Source of the DNA: Bacteroidales bacterium
Lineage (GTDB): Bacteria; Bacteroidota; Bacteroidia; Bacteroidales; P3
Reading direction: 5' to 3'
DNA length: 64,000 nt
Assembly (NCBI GenBank): GCA_017618625.1
Contig: JAFZTV010000033.1
Location: 13,889-77,888, forward strand
The translations under genes and the position numbers were made by a program. The notes beneath the pieces are model-generated. The model saw nothing but the letters and a program-made list of their open reading frames with translations, made no database searches and was not told the origin of the DNA. The number at the start of each line of letters is the position of its first letter. The stretch's first letter is position 1. Below are positions 17,013 to 24,769 of this stretch, piece by piece.

Positions 17013-17768
17013 TCAACAATTGACGAATACTTTCTCAAAATTAAGGTGTGTTATCTTGTCAAAGTGCAGCTTTGTTGTTTCATTTGTAGTTAATTCATTT
17101 ACAATGCTCTGATAATAGTCTGCCATTGACTCGTTTCGAAAAAAATATTTTGGTATTGGATAGTCTGTCCCCCATAGTATTCTGTCAGCTAATTCTGCGC
17201 TGCAAAGTTTTGCGATATTTTCCGTGGGCATAAATGCGGTGTCTGTATAAACATTATCGCAGGTTTTCATCACTTTTATAGTCTCGTCAATGGGGCGGCC
17301 ATGAGCGAGAATGAAAAGGATGTCCGGATTTTCACTTGCAAGTTGTAAATATAGTCCTGCATGACAGAACTCAAAATCTCCCGTATGGATAAGTATTGGC
17401 AGTTTTAGCTTCTTTGCTAAATGAAGTACTTTCCCCATGTTTTTTCCAAAGGGATCCCATTCGGTGGGATGAAGTTGCGGATGAATTTTTAGACATTTCC
17501 ACGGAAGTTCACTGTCAATGAACATTCTAAGCCCATCAGTGTCGAGCATTTGAGGGATTATCCACAAAACAGGAAACATTCTGTCCTTCATTATTGAACG
17601 CAATTCAAATAGTTCTTTCAGGACTTTTTTATGATTTCCTTCGCAAATGGAGGTGGAAGAAACGGAGAAACGATCCACTCCTACCAAATCAAGAAAAAAT
17701 GCCAATTCTTTAGGATGAGTGTAGATGTTATAAAATTGGCCTATATGTATATGTGCGTCACATATCAT
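17013..17768 (-). CDS. Amidohydrolase 2 family TIM-barrel metal hydrolase
   Basis: 251 residues from Met at 17768 (MICDAHIHIG); this start overlaps the radical SAM stop by 11 bp. The metal-site pattern is visible: HxH in DAHIHIG at the N-terminus, LIHTGD in the middle, FILAHGRP, and ILWGTDYPI near the end. This matches PF04909-type enzymes, which hydrolyse or decarboxylate small substrates. Its position directly after the radical SAM maturase suggests it acts on the modified peptide or a released by-product, but this is inference. A DnaA-box-like TTATCCACA occurs inside it at about 17564 and is taken as chance. Confidence 0.82.
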   Translation of the reverse strand: MICDAHIHIGQFYNIYTHPKELAFFLDLVGVDRFSVSSTSICEGNHKKVLKELFELRSIMKDRMFPVLWIIPQMLDTDGLRMFIDSELPWKCLKIHPQLHPTEWDPFGKNMGKVLHLAKKLKLPILIHTGDFEFCHAGLYLQLASENPDILFILAHGRPIDETIKVMKTCDNVYTDTAFMPTENIAKLCSAELADRILWGTDYPIPKYFFRNESMADYYQSIVNELTTNETTKLHFDKITHLNFEKVFVNC

Positions 17769-19239
17769 TGTTTTCCTTGGATAAATACTCTTCGACAATC
17801 CTTTTGTTTAAAAATGCTACATCACAAAAATGTTGTGGTATTTTAAACATATCACCATTGTTTTCGTTATAATTCTGAACAAGACAAACGTGACAGTAAT
17901 CACGTGCTTCGCATTGTAAACATTGAGGGAATGAACTTTGTGTTAGCTTTCTCAATTCTTTGAACTGTGGAGAATTGTCCCAAATTTCTTTTAATGTTTG
18001 TTTATATATGTTACCACATACCATAGATTGCCATCCTGCACATGGATATACATCACCGTTAGCTGTTATACATAAGTCATTTATGCCTACGCTACACAAT
18101 GGCTGTTTTGCATATCTTTCTGGATCGATTTTCTGTTGGTCTTTTTTAGATATTCTTTTAAGTATGTTTCGTGTATAGTCGACATCAGACTGCATTATGT
18201 CACGCAACAACTCCTCTGTCTCCTTCAAAGACGGTCTGTTGATTAAGTTCTCGGTATCAAAATCTGCTTGAGCTTTAATCATATAATCAGTATATGCTTT
18301 TATTTTTTTTGATTGGGCATATTTTAGAACATCAACGTATCCTTTGTAGTTGATTTTCATAGATGGACACGATATCTGGCATGGGATATCGGCATCTATT
18401 AATTTTTCGAGATTTTGCTTTGTCTTAACTTGTGAACCGGGAATTGTTGTGATGGTATCATGTATGGCAGGATCCATGCTATATAGGGAAACTTGTATTA
18501 GCGATACATTAGCCTCTTTTATGGCTGGTATTTGATTGTCTTTTAGAGAAATTAGATTTGATAAAATTGTTATACACATATCTTTCTCTCTACAATACTG
18601 TATGATGGGGATTATGTCTTTATGCATAAAAACCTCACCTCCAGATAAGGTGACTTGCATTCCTCCCATGTCTGCGAACTCATCTAAGATTCTTTTAACC
18701 TGGTCGGTTGCCATGTCAAATCCATGATTCTTTTTGCTATTGGGTATATAACAATGAATGCAACGTTCGTTGCAGCGGCTAGTAAGTTCAAATTGAATTG
18801 AATTTAGTTGCGGAAGAATCTGACTCGTTTCCAATATCAAGTTGCGAGTGTTTTCTTGAACATCCTGTTTGGTTTCTTGAGAGAAGTCCAAAACTTGTGT
18901 TTTCGGATTCTCCATCGAATAAGAAAAACTGATGTCATTTACTTCAACTTCTTTTGGGTTTTCACCAATTACAAGAAAATGATATTTTGCCAAATCTTCA
19001 ACGAAATCAACAAAGTCGCTGTATAACTCCTCTCGAGAAACACTATCCCCATAAAGGATGGCAAGCCTATCCACAATTTCGTTGACATTTTGTGGTGTAC
19101 GGTTGATTTCTTTGAGGAAATCAGCTCCAATATCATTGTAAATCCTATCTTGATAGGTTACTTGATTCATTATGTGTGCGTTTTCGTTGAAAAAGCGAAC
19201 AAAGGTATTCTTTGATTGACGGATTAACATATTGTACAT
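17758..19239 (-). CDS. Radical SAM/SPASM peptide maturase with PqqD-like N-domain
   Basis: 493 residues. Residues 1-95 (LIRQSKNTFVRFFNENAHI...NDIGADFLKEI...VNEIVDRLA) resemble PqqD-type peptide-recognition domains. The radical SAM cluster motif is C156-x3-C160-x2-C163, followed by LSGGEVFMH. The SPASM region has Cys 382, 390, 400, 408, 440, 443, 449, 452 and 472, enough for two auxiliary clusters. Such enzymes modify ribosomal precursor peptides, for example by forming thioether or C-C links. The PqqD similarity extends to residues 5-10, so the early start is needed; the gene therefore overlaps the upstream nuclease-like gene by 95 bp (86 bp if Met4 is used). The likely substrate is the 37-residue Cys peptide at 20237-20347. 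Confidence 0.9.
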   Translation of the reverse strand: MYNMLIRQSKNTFVRFFNENAHIMNQVTYQDRIYNDIGADFLKEINRTPQNVNEIVDRLAILYGDSVSREELYSDFVDFVEDLAKYHFLVIGENPKEVEVNDISFSYSMENPKTQVLDFSQETKQDVQENTRNLILETSQILPQLNSIQFELTSRCNERCIHCYIPNSKKNHGFDMATDQVKRILDEFADMGGMQVTLSGGEVFMHKDIIPIIQYCREKDMCITILSNLISLKDNQIPAIKEANVSLIQVSLYSMDPAIHDTITTIPGSQVKTKQNLEKLIDADIPCQISCPSMKINYKGYVDVLKYAQSKKIKAYTDYMIKAQADFDTENLINRPSLKETEELLRDIMQSDVDYTRNILKRISKKDQQKIDPERYAKQPLCSVGINDLCITANGDVYPCAGWQSMVCGNIYKQTLKEIWDNSPQFKELRKLTQSSFPQCLQCEARDYCHVCLVQNYNENNGDMFKIPQHFCDVAFLNKRIVEEYLSKENNDM

Positions 19240-20011
19240 TATTTAAGTTATTAATTACTTCACTATCTGATACCACTTCCCAAATGGCTAGTGTTTGTGG
19301 TGATTGAAGTTTATCGTTTTTGGGAAATAACGAGATCAGATTAGTCTTTATGACAGTGCCTTTTTTTATACTTTCGAAGCCATATTCTTTACAGAACTTA
19401 TCATAATATTCACTATCTATTGGAAAATCTTTACTCCTATTTTTTTCATCAAATGAGAAAAAATCCGCATATACACCGGTGGGTTTAAGGGCTTTGCCTT
19501 CCGACAACGTTCTTTCCAGCATAGTTGGTTTTGTTTTCGCAGGCTGCATTATATTCATAAAACAGTCATTGAATATTACAGTGTTTCCGCAAATTAGAAA
19601 GTAACAATGTGTCTGGGGTGATTTTGTTTTAAAAGCACAGAGTCTCATAATATCATTATATATTCTCTGTTGCTCTTGTTTGTTCCGAGTATAAGGACTT
19701 ACATATTTAAATTCGACATATAACTTTGCCCTTTCATTAGTAATTCCAGTATTACTTTCAGTGGCCACGTCTCCACAAAAGATATCCATTCTTCGATTTG
19801 GAAACACTGGATGATAGGCCTCTAGATGAATATTATCAAACCCAATCCTCTCAAGGCATTCAACGAACGGATATTTAATAGCACTTTCGGCTATAACATT
19901 TGAGTCTGTTATGTTTTGAACGTAACATAACCAATGATAGGTTGCCTCCGCTATTCTGACGATATGATTTTCTATTCTTTTACAAGTGATGATGTCCAGA
20001 TAAGATTTCAT
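19145..20011 (-). CDS. PD-(D/E)XK nuclease-like protein in RiPP cassette
   Basis: 288 residues from the ATG at 20009-20011, 2 bp after the stop of the 62-residue gene (a TTG at 20017 is an alternative). The centre reads HPVFPNRRMDIFCGD, then about 16 residues later AKLYVEFKYV, which fits the D...ExK core of PD-(D/E)XK nucleases (Asp78, Glu102, Lys104 if counted from the TTG start). The downstream helix QQRIYNDIMRL is also typical. It is not a recognised restriction enzyme and no methylase is nearby. A nuclease fold inside a peptide-maturation cassette is unusual. Its last ~31 codons are also read in another frame as the start of the radical SAM gene. Confidence 0.6.
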   Translation of the reverse strand: MKSYLDIITCKRIENHIVRIAEATYHWLCYVQNITDSNVIAESAIKYPFVECLERIGFDNIHLEAYHPVFPNRRMDIFCGDVATESNTGITNERAKLYVEFKYVSPYTRNKQEQQRIYNDIMRLCAFKTKSPQTHCYFLICGNTVIFNDCFMNIMQPAKTKPTMLERTLSEGKALKPTGVYADFFSFDEKNRSKDFPIDSEYYDKFCKEYGFESIKKGTVIKTNLISLFPKNDKLQSPQTLAIWEVVSDSEVINNLNNVQYVNPSIKEYLCSLFQRKRTHNESSNLSR

Positions 20012-20013
20012 AG

Positions 20014-20202
20014 TCAACTTGATTGATTCCTTTTATTATTACTAACCCATGGGTTGCAAAGATATATATCTGTAAATTGACAGACTGCGTTGTTGCCCAC
20101 ATATTTGGCTACGGCTTCATCAGTTACTGGTTTAGGATTGTCATATTCAGCATCGCCAATAATATTAGAGTTTTTTAATATGGATAAGCGTGCTCGCATC
20201 AT
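20014..20202 (-). CDS. 62-residue small protein; possible second precursor or leader protein
   Basis: Starts with two adjacent ATGs (20202 and 20199) that lie at the loop/stem junction of a 15-bp hairpin. The product has a basic start (MMRARLSILKNSN), an acidic middle (DAEYDNPKPVTDEAVAKYV) and a C-terminal part with two Cys spaced by seven residues (NNAVCQFTDIYLCNPWVSNN). Size, composition and position between the precursor and the maturation genes fit a second peptide substrate, but no family is recognised. Its stop lies 2 bp before the nuclease-like start, implying translational coupling. Confidence 0.55.
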   Translation of the reverse strand: MMRARLSILKNSNIIGDAEYDNPKPVTDEAVAKYVGNNAVCQFTDIYLCNPWVSNNKRNQSS

Positions 20203-20223
20203 TTATTAGATGCGGGCACGCTT
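20186..20223 (-). promoter_or_regulatory. Hairpin holding the start codon of the 62-residue gene
   Basis: A 15-bp inverted repeat with one mismatch (aagcgtgctcgcatc / gatgcgggcacgctt) and an 8-nt loop. In the minus-strand RNA the first ATG straddles loop and stem and the second lies in the stem, so initiation could be restrained. No U-run follows, so it is not a simple terminator. It would form at the very 5' end of RNA starting from the TATCTTTG element at 20225-20232. Confidence 0.7.
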
Positions 20224-20224
20224 G

Positions 20225-20232
20225 CAAAGATA
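20225..20232 (-). promoter_or_regulatory. Internal promoter -7 element in the RiPP cassette (TATCTTTG)
   Basis: Reverse-strand TATCTTTG, an exact match to the Bacteroidota -7 consensus, starts 4 bp after the precursor stop codon. It would drive the 62-residue gene, nuclease, maturase and hydrolase separately from the precursor. No strong -33 TTTG was seen. Confidence 0.5.
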
Positions 20233-20236
20233 GTTA

Positions 20237-20347
20237 ACGACTACGTTCACATGTACGGAAGCATGTGTCGCTAATAGGGCATCCTGCAGCATACGAGCCT
20301 GTAGGAGCATTCTTTGCCTGCATTTTTACCTTTTTGTATTTTTTCAT
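20237..20347 (-). CDS. Cys-containing 37-residue peptide, candidate RiPP precursor
   Basis: Too short for routine gene finding; read by hand from ATG 20345-20347 to TAA 20237-20239. The N-terminal leader-like part is strongly basic (MKKYKKVKMQAKNAP), followed by a Gly/Ala turn (TGSYAAG) and a Cys-bearing end, CPISDTCFRTCERSR. Cys lie at 23, 29 and 33; the last two form CxxxCxxx. Small size, basic leader, Cys core and the PqqD-radical SAM maturase two genes downstream together suggest a modified peptide. It is not the GG-leader type common in Bacteroidales. The 101-bp gap upstream is AT-rich and may hold its promoter, but I could not fix one. Confidence 0.75.
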
Positions 20348-20447
20348 ACCAGTAAAAATTATTTGTTACGCCTACTCTTTGAAGGATTTTCGGCTTACTC
20401 CTATATTTTTAAATTTCCGTCATTGATGACATTGCAACAATGTTCGC

Positions 20448-21074
20448 CTAATTTATATTTCGAATGGCTATTCCATTGGGGTGATCTTCAAAACCAAACG
20501 ATTTATAACACTCATGGTATCGGTTAAGTTTGCACCACATAACTTTACCTCGATAGGGATTTGCATTATTCCCTTTTAAGATATTGTCAATAAATAACTT
20601 GTTTTGAAAGCTTCTCCCAGTCTTTATGAATGCGACTTCTATCGTTGGAATAGGGATGCCTTTTCCGTCAAGATCTTCTATGGTTTCTGGTGGAGATTGT
20701 CTATCAAATGCTTGAATCTCTAAGGTGACTTCCCCGTTAAAGTCATATTGTCGGACACTCAGATCTTTAATTAGATACATCCTGTTCTCATCAGCGACCG
20801 CATTGTCTTGAGAATCTACATTTCTAAAATACGGTGGTTCTATTTCCGGAAGATTACTCGAGATATATTCTATGGTTTCTTTTCCCCATGTGGTTGTTCT
20901 TTCAATTTCCAAAACATCATACTCATCTTCAAGTTTTATCCAGATAGGACATCCACATTTCAGAAAATAATATGAATTATTATAAGTTTTAGGGATGAGG
21001 ACATCGTATCCACCGAATACTTTAATGGGTAATAGTTCATTGGGATTCCCCCTTTGTCTGCATATTTTTTTCAT
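20448..21074 (-). CDS. Hypothetical protein upstream of the RiPP precursor
   Basis: 208 residues, soluble, with no signal peptide. The first third has an unusual Cys pair (FLKCGCPIWIKLEDEYDVLEIERTTTWG), the rest is mixed alpha/beta (VTLEIQAFDRQSPPETIED...PTIEVAFIKTGRSFQNKLFIDNILKGN). I recognise no family. It ends 101 bp before the precursor gene, so it may be an upstream member of the same unit or the end of the zinc-ribbon operon. Confidence 0.55.
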   Translation of the reverse strand: MKKICRQRGNPNELLPIKVFGGYDVLIPKTYNNSYYFLKCGCPIWIKLEDEYDVLEIERTTTWGKETIEYISSNLPEIEPPYFRNVDSQDNAVADENRMYLIKDLSVRQYDFNGEVTLEIQAFDRQSPPETIEDLDGKGIPIPTIEVAFIKTGRSFQNKLFIDNILKGNNANPYRGKVMWCKLNRYHECYKSFGFEDHPNGIAIRNIN

Positions 21075-21142
21075 GACATAATAGTGTGATAAAATTGTGT
21101 TGACACCATCAATAAATCTTTAATAAGTAGTGTTGGTGCCTA

Positions 21143-21346
21143 TTAATTTGCACTTCTCTGGAATCTCAAGGTTCCGCTGACGCATTGGCTGCATTTGTGG
21201 CCGCCGTTGGGGTTGTAGGGTCCGTGGTGTTTGCCAAGACAGGCTGCACACACACGGTAGCCGCAACAGTCGCAGATATACCACATCCAATTTACAGGTA
21301 TCTGTTTGCCACAGCAGTGACACGGTACGGTAATGTTGTTTGCCAT
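21143..21346 (-). CDS. Small zinc-finger protein
   Basis: 67 residues, nearly all of it metal ligands: CHCCGKQIPVNW, ICDCCGYRVCAACLGKHHG, and HKCSQC. The ten Cys and neighbouring His residues could form two zinc sites in a RING/treble-clef-like arrangement. The function is unknown. It follows the lipoprotein gene by 42 bp and belongs to a run of zinc-ribbon genes. Confidence 0.65.
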   Translation of the reverse strand: MANNITVPCHCCGKQIPVNWMWYICDCCGYRVCAACLGKHHGPYNPNGGHKCSQCVSGTLRFQRSAN

Positions 21347-21388
21347 AATGAACTGTGTTTTGTGAGTTTGTTATTTACGTATGAAATC

Positions 21389-21790
21389 TTACGTTATGTC
21401 CAAATATCCATCAAAGCCTGGAACGGTTACATGTGTTTTGTAAGTCATTTCTCTGTCAGTGATTTTTTCCAGCTTTCCGGAACCATGCATAACCGCTGCA
21501 CTGGTGTTTTGCACGCCGTTTTCAAAGGCCTTCTCGTAGTCAATGGTCAGGTCTCGTCCATTCAGGGTCCATGTTCCCTCGTAGACAATACCCGTATTGT
21601 ATTTGTCGGTGAAGGTGCCGTCGCTCTTGAAAGATATGATGTTGTGATCCTCGACGTCGCTTTTGTTACCAGCTTGGTTCACATGGTGTTCGTGGATGCA
21701 CTCCCAATCGCCAATCATCATGGCTTTGTAGTCGCTTTTGTCCGACTGATGGCACGAGAATAATGTAACGGTCGCCATAAGGCACATCAA
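21389..21790 (-). CDS. Lipocalin-like lipoprotein; start codon uncertain
   Basis: 133 residues from ATG 21790. LMATVTLFSC is a lipoprotein signal with the acceptor Cys at position 13, followed by an eight-stranded-looking domain with IGDWECIHE, IISFKSDGTFTDKYN and YEGTWTLNGRDLTIDY, the lipocalin-like pattern common in Bacteroidota. The signal is too short from this ATG: in frame upstream lie the codons for INNQKQKHLATL, an ideal basic n-region, but no ATG or GTG is found there before the neighbouring stop; a TTG directly precedes the ATG and ATT/ATA codons lie further up. The true start may therefore be a rare codon. Confidence 0.7.
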   Translation of the reverse strand: MMCLMATVTLFSCHQSDKSDYKAMMIGDWECIHEHHVNQAGNKSDVEDHNIISFKSDGTFTDKYNTGIVYEGTWTLNGRDLTIDYEKAFENGVQNTSAAVMHGSGKLEKITDREMTYKTHVTVPGFDGYLDIT

Positions 21791-21834
21791 TGTCGCTAAA
21801 TGTTTTTGTTTTTGATTGTTGATAATTATGAGAA

Positions 21835-22944
21835 TTAACGTTTCAGTCTTGATAATACTTCGTTCACCTTATTCCAAGCCTCTTCATCGCTGTAACCCTT
21901 TTTCTTCATATTGCCGAATATAATGAAACATACACCGATAAGTATGGAAATGACTGCTGCTGTGATAAATACTATTCCAGACAGACTGTCGAAATTGCTG
22001 ACGCCTATTAAGAACAGAATGACGCCAACCGCTATCAAAACAATACCGATAGTCTGTTTCTGTGAGGCTTTGTTTGTCTCAACCTGTGCTTCTTTCTCGG
22101 CTGCAATCTGTTGCGCTTCTTCTTCGGCTTGTTGCGCTTTTTCTTCGGCTTCTACTTGTTCATAGTGTTTTTTCACCCACGGGCTAACTACCGAAGTGGA
22201 ATCAGGAAAAATGTTGCTTCCGGTCGTGTAGTCGTACAGAATTCCAAAATAGTTGATTAGCAGCTTCTGTTCTGGTACGCTTACAGAATAGTTTTCTCCA
22301 TTCACCAGGCAAATCTTGAAATCGAGATGTTTGGCATTACAGCATTTGAGGAAGTCTTCATCAGTGATGGAGAAAACGTCGGCTCGATTAAGAACCTCGT
22401 TAAAAGGAAGTCTAATTTTGTCATTCCCATCAACGGTGATTATCATTCCTTTGGTTTCTGTTTCCAAATCGTCGCTCATTTCGGCATCTTCAAAAGCTTC
22501 TTTGATATCATCTTGAGCGTAGAATACAATAAAAGATGATTCGTCTTTCTCTTTATAGTGCCCAATACGAATACTAGGACGGCTTGCGTGTAATTTATCG
22601 GCAATCTCATAGCGGATATCGTCACTCTCCGTATCAATAAACAATTCAGAAAGAACCAGTGTCTTTTCCTCAAACTCGTCCTCTACGGTATAGAGGATTT
22701 TGCTGAGGTCCAGCGTTTGGGGAGAAGATGGTGTCGAGTCTTTCGCCTTATTTACTGCGACTCTTTTGTTCGGTTCGCCACAGTTGGGGCACGCCGTAAG
22801 GCTTAGCTCGTATGAAGTGCCACATTCGGGGCAAGTGACGTCGTTGCTCTGTTTGGCTTGCTGCAACTTTTCTCCGCAATGCGGACACTTACTTGCGTAG
22901 GTGGAGACTTGTTCTCCACATTTAGGACAGGGTATAAGTGCCAT
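21835..22944 (-). CDS. Double zinc-ribbon membrane protein
   Basis: 369 residues. Two zinc ribbons occupy the N-terminus (CPKCGEQVSTYASKCPHCG and CPECGTSYELSLTACPNCG), then an acidic alpha/beta domain (about 75-265), a coiled segment rich in Glu/Gln/Ala (about 268-300) and two hydrophobic helices (about 303-322 and 329-350). The ribbons would face the cytoplasm. Similar zinc-ribbon/membrane proteins are frequent in gut Bacteroidales and of unknown role. It shares its ribbon layout with the protein at 23503-24621. Confidence 0.75.
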   Translation of the reverse strand: MALIPCPKCGEQVSTYASKCPHCGEKLQQAKQSNDVTCPECGTSYELSLTACPNCGEPNKRVAVNKAKDSTPSSPQTLDLSKILYTVEDEFEEKTLVLSELFIDTESDDIRYEIADKLHASRPSIRIGHYKEKDESSFIVFYAQDDIKEAFEDAEMSDDLETETKGMIITVDGNDKIRLPFNEVLNRADVFSITDEDFLKCCNAKHLDFKICLVNGENYSVSVPEQKLLINYFGILYDYTTGSNIFPDSTSVVSPWVKKHYEQVEAEEKAQQAEEEAQQIAAEKEAQVETNKASQKQTIGIVLIAVGVILFLIGVSNFDSLSGIVFITAAVISILIGVCFIIFGNMKKKGYSDEEAWNKVNEVLSRLKR

Positions 22945-22949
22945 ATTTT

Positions 22950-23513
22950 TTAGTTGATATTATTTGCGTTTACATCTTGTTGTGAGGGTAAAACAGCGAC
23001 CACCATTCCAGAATGTACAAATTTGGAGAGTTGCAGAAGGTTGTTGTTGTCCAGCCTGATGCATCCTTCACTCGCTCGCGAGCCAAGACTTTCCGGAAGA
23101 TGTGTGCCGTGAATGCCGATGCCTTTGTGTCCTGGACAGTCGAGACGGATAAACATCGGTCCGTAAGCTCCTTCAATATCGCCATTGCCATCTCCAAAAT
23201 CGTGAGTCCAAGAAGATGCATCTTCTATGCTGGAAATATGAAAAATGCCTTCAGGTGTGCGCATATCGCCTATCTGTCTCTTGTCACCGTACGCCTTCCC
23301 ACAAGCTATTGGTGCCTGCATAATACTTTTACCTTGATAATCATATACAGAAAGGGTCATTGTACTTTTGTCAATGATGACAAATCGAGCATTCTTTATC
23401 TGTTCAACTTTGTTGGAATACCAACCATGCAACCACAATGCACCAAGGTATGGCAGCAAAACTGCTATACCAATTATGATATAAAGGGTAGTATGTCGTT
23501 TACTAATACTCAT
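22950..23513 (-). CDS. L,D-transpeptidase (YkuD fold)
   Basis: 187 residues: an N-terminal anchor helix (about 10-28) and a YkuD domain. The catalytic block reads GIGIHGTH (His135) followed 15 residues later by SEGCIRLDN (Cys151, Arg153), matching the HGT...S/T-x-G-C-I-R-L pattern. Such enzymes make 3-3 crosslinks in peptidoglycan or attach proteins to it. It starts inside the end of the zinc-ribbon/SH3 gene (11-bp overlap) and ends 6 bp before the next zinc-ribbon gene, so the three are one operon. Confidence 0.9.
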   Translation of the reverse strand: MSISKRHTTLYIIIGIAVLLPYLGALWLHGWYSNKVEQIKNARFVIIDKSTMTLSVYDYQGKSIMQAPIACGKAYGDKRQIGDMRTPEGIFHISSIEDASSWTHDFGDGNGDIEGAYGPMFIRLDCPGHKGIGIHGTHLPESLGSRASEGCIRLDNNNLLQLSKFVHSGMVVAVLPSQQDVNANNIN

Positions 23514-24621
23514 ATTCTACATCCACATAATAACAACCATAGTCGTCGGTTTCGAGTTTCAAGGTTTTATCTTTCATATACCCTTCGCAAGGTGCTGATT
23601 GTTCATGGATCAAACGAAATGATTCGTCATCATCAAAGACAAAGTAGAGCAAGCGACGCTCTTGAGTTTCAAGGTTCTTGATAATGACAGCCAAATCGGT
23701 ATATTTTGAATCCTTTCTGTATTTCCGTGAACGATATACGTTGTTGCTTTTCGCTTTTTCATGACGGCAGAATACTTGCCAGCGTGGTGCGGATGAAAGT
23801 CCGATAATGCCATACTCTGACATTTTGGCTGGGTCAATGTCTCCGCGAAAACCTTCCGATTTAAAGTAACTGAGCAAAGCCCGTTTGTACCGAGCTTCAG
23901 CAAGCATGGTGCGGGCGTCGTCATTTCCAAAAATACTGTTAAGCAAGAAAAAATCCGCTTTCGGTAGCATAAAATTGTATGATACATATCCTTCCACGCA
24001 TTTGTCCTTCATAACCTTACCTCGTGCATCCATGGGTGCGTACTTACCATGCATATAGGGTTTTGTTGCGTTTTTTACCGAGTCATATATCAACAATTCT
24101 GTGCCAAATGGGAAGGATGCTATTTTGTTATAATCGGCTTCAAACTCAGGGGTGGAACGCATGTTAAGGTTTTGAGCCATCACATAGTAGCGTGGTGCTT
24201 CTGCATCACGTTTCTTTGGGAGATATACATTTTTGTAATAGAACAATCCTCCGACAGTTCCTGCTAATAATAGTAGAGCAACAATAATGATAACTATTCC
24301 CCATGTTGGAATGCCTTTCTTTTTTTCGGCATCCATTTCTTCAATTATTGATTTGGAGGATTGTGTTTCTGGCTCTACACTATTCGATGCGGCTTGTTGT
24401 TCTAAAAAGGGAATTTTAGTTGGCTCTTCTTGGATGGCCGGAGCGTAAGTCTCTTCCCCATGAACTTTTTCTGTAACCTTTGTTATTATTTCATTTTTTT
24501 CTGCCTCGGCTTGATTTTGTTGTTGAGATATCAGTTCTTTCGCAGGTGCACCACAACCAGGGCATTCTTCTGCATTTGGACTGACCATTCGGCCGCATTC
24601 TGGACATTTTATTAGTGCCAT
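23503..24621 (-). CDS. Zinc-ribbon membrane protein with SH3-like domain
   Basis: 372 residues. An N-terminal zinc ribbon (CPECGRMVSPNAEECPGCG) is followed by a disordered Glu/Gln-rich linker, one membrane helix (about 107-127) and an external part. The latter begins with YYVMAQNLNMRSTPEFEADY...FPFGTELLIYD, an SH3b-like domain as found in cell-wall-binding proteins. The rest is mixed and unfamiliar. With the cytoplasmic ribbon and the downstream L,D-transpeptidase, a role in sensing or anchoring to peptidoglycan is plausible but inferred. Confidence 0.75.
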   Translation of the reverse strand: MALIKCPECGRMVSPNAEECPGCGAPAKELISQQQNQAEAEKNEIITKVTEKVHGEETYAPAIQEEPTKIPFLEQQAASNSVEPETQSSKSIIEEMDAEKKKGIPTWGIVIIIVALLLLAGTVGGLFYYKNVYLPKKRDAEAPRYYVMAQNLNMRSTPEFEADYNKIASFPFGTELLIYDSVKNATKPYMHGKYAPMDARGKVMKDKCVEGYVSYNFMLPKADFFLLNSIFGNDDARTMLAEARYKRALLSYFKSEGFRGDIDPAKMSEYGIIGLSSAPRWQVFCRHEKAKSNNVYRSRKYRKDSKYTDLAVIIKNLETQERRLLYFVFDDDESFRLIHEQSAPCEGYMKDKTLKLETDDYGCYYVDVEYEY

Positions 24622-24769
24622 AGTGTATTATTTAATGAATTGCGTATTTCTGTTAATTGTTGTTCTATTTGCAAAATTATACCAACTTTTTCGGAGTCAA
24701 TTGGTTCAATTTGACTCAAATTGGTTCAATTTGGTTCAGTGGATGCAATGTGTTGAATATCTATCGTTA

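Noticed and set aside
17560..17575. DnaA-box-like TTATCCACA
   Set aside because: A single copy inside the amidohydrolase gene, without clustering or an AT-rich unwinding region.
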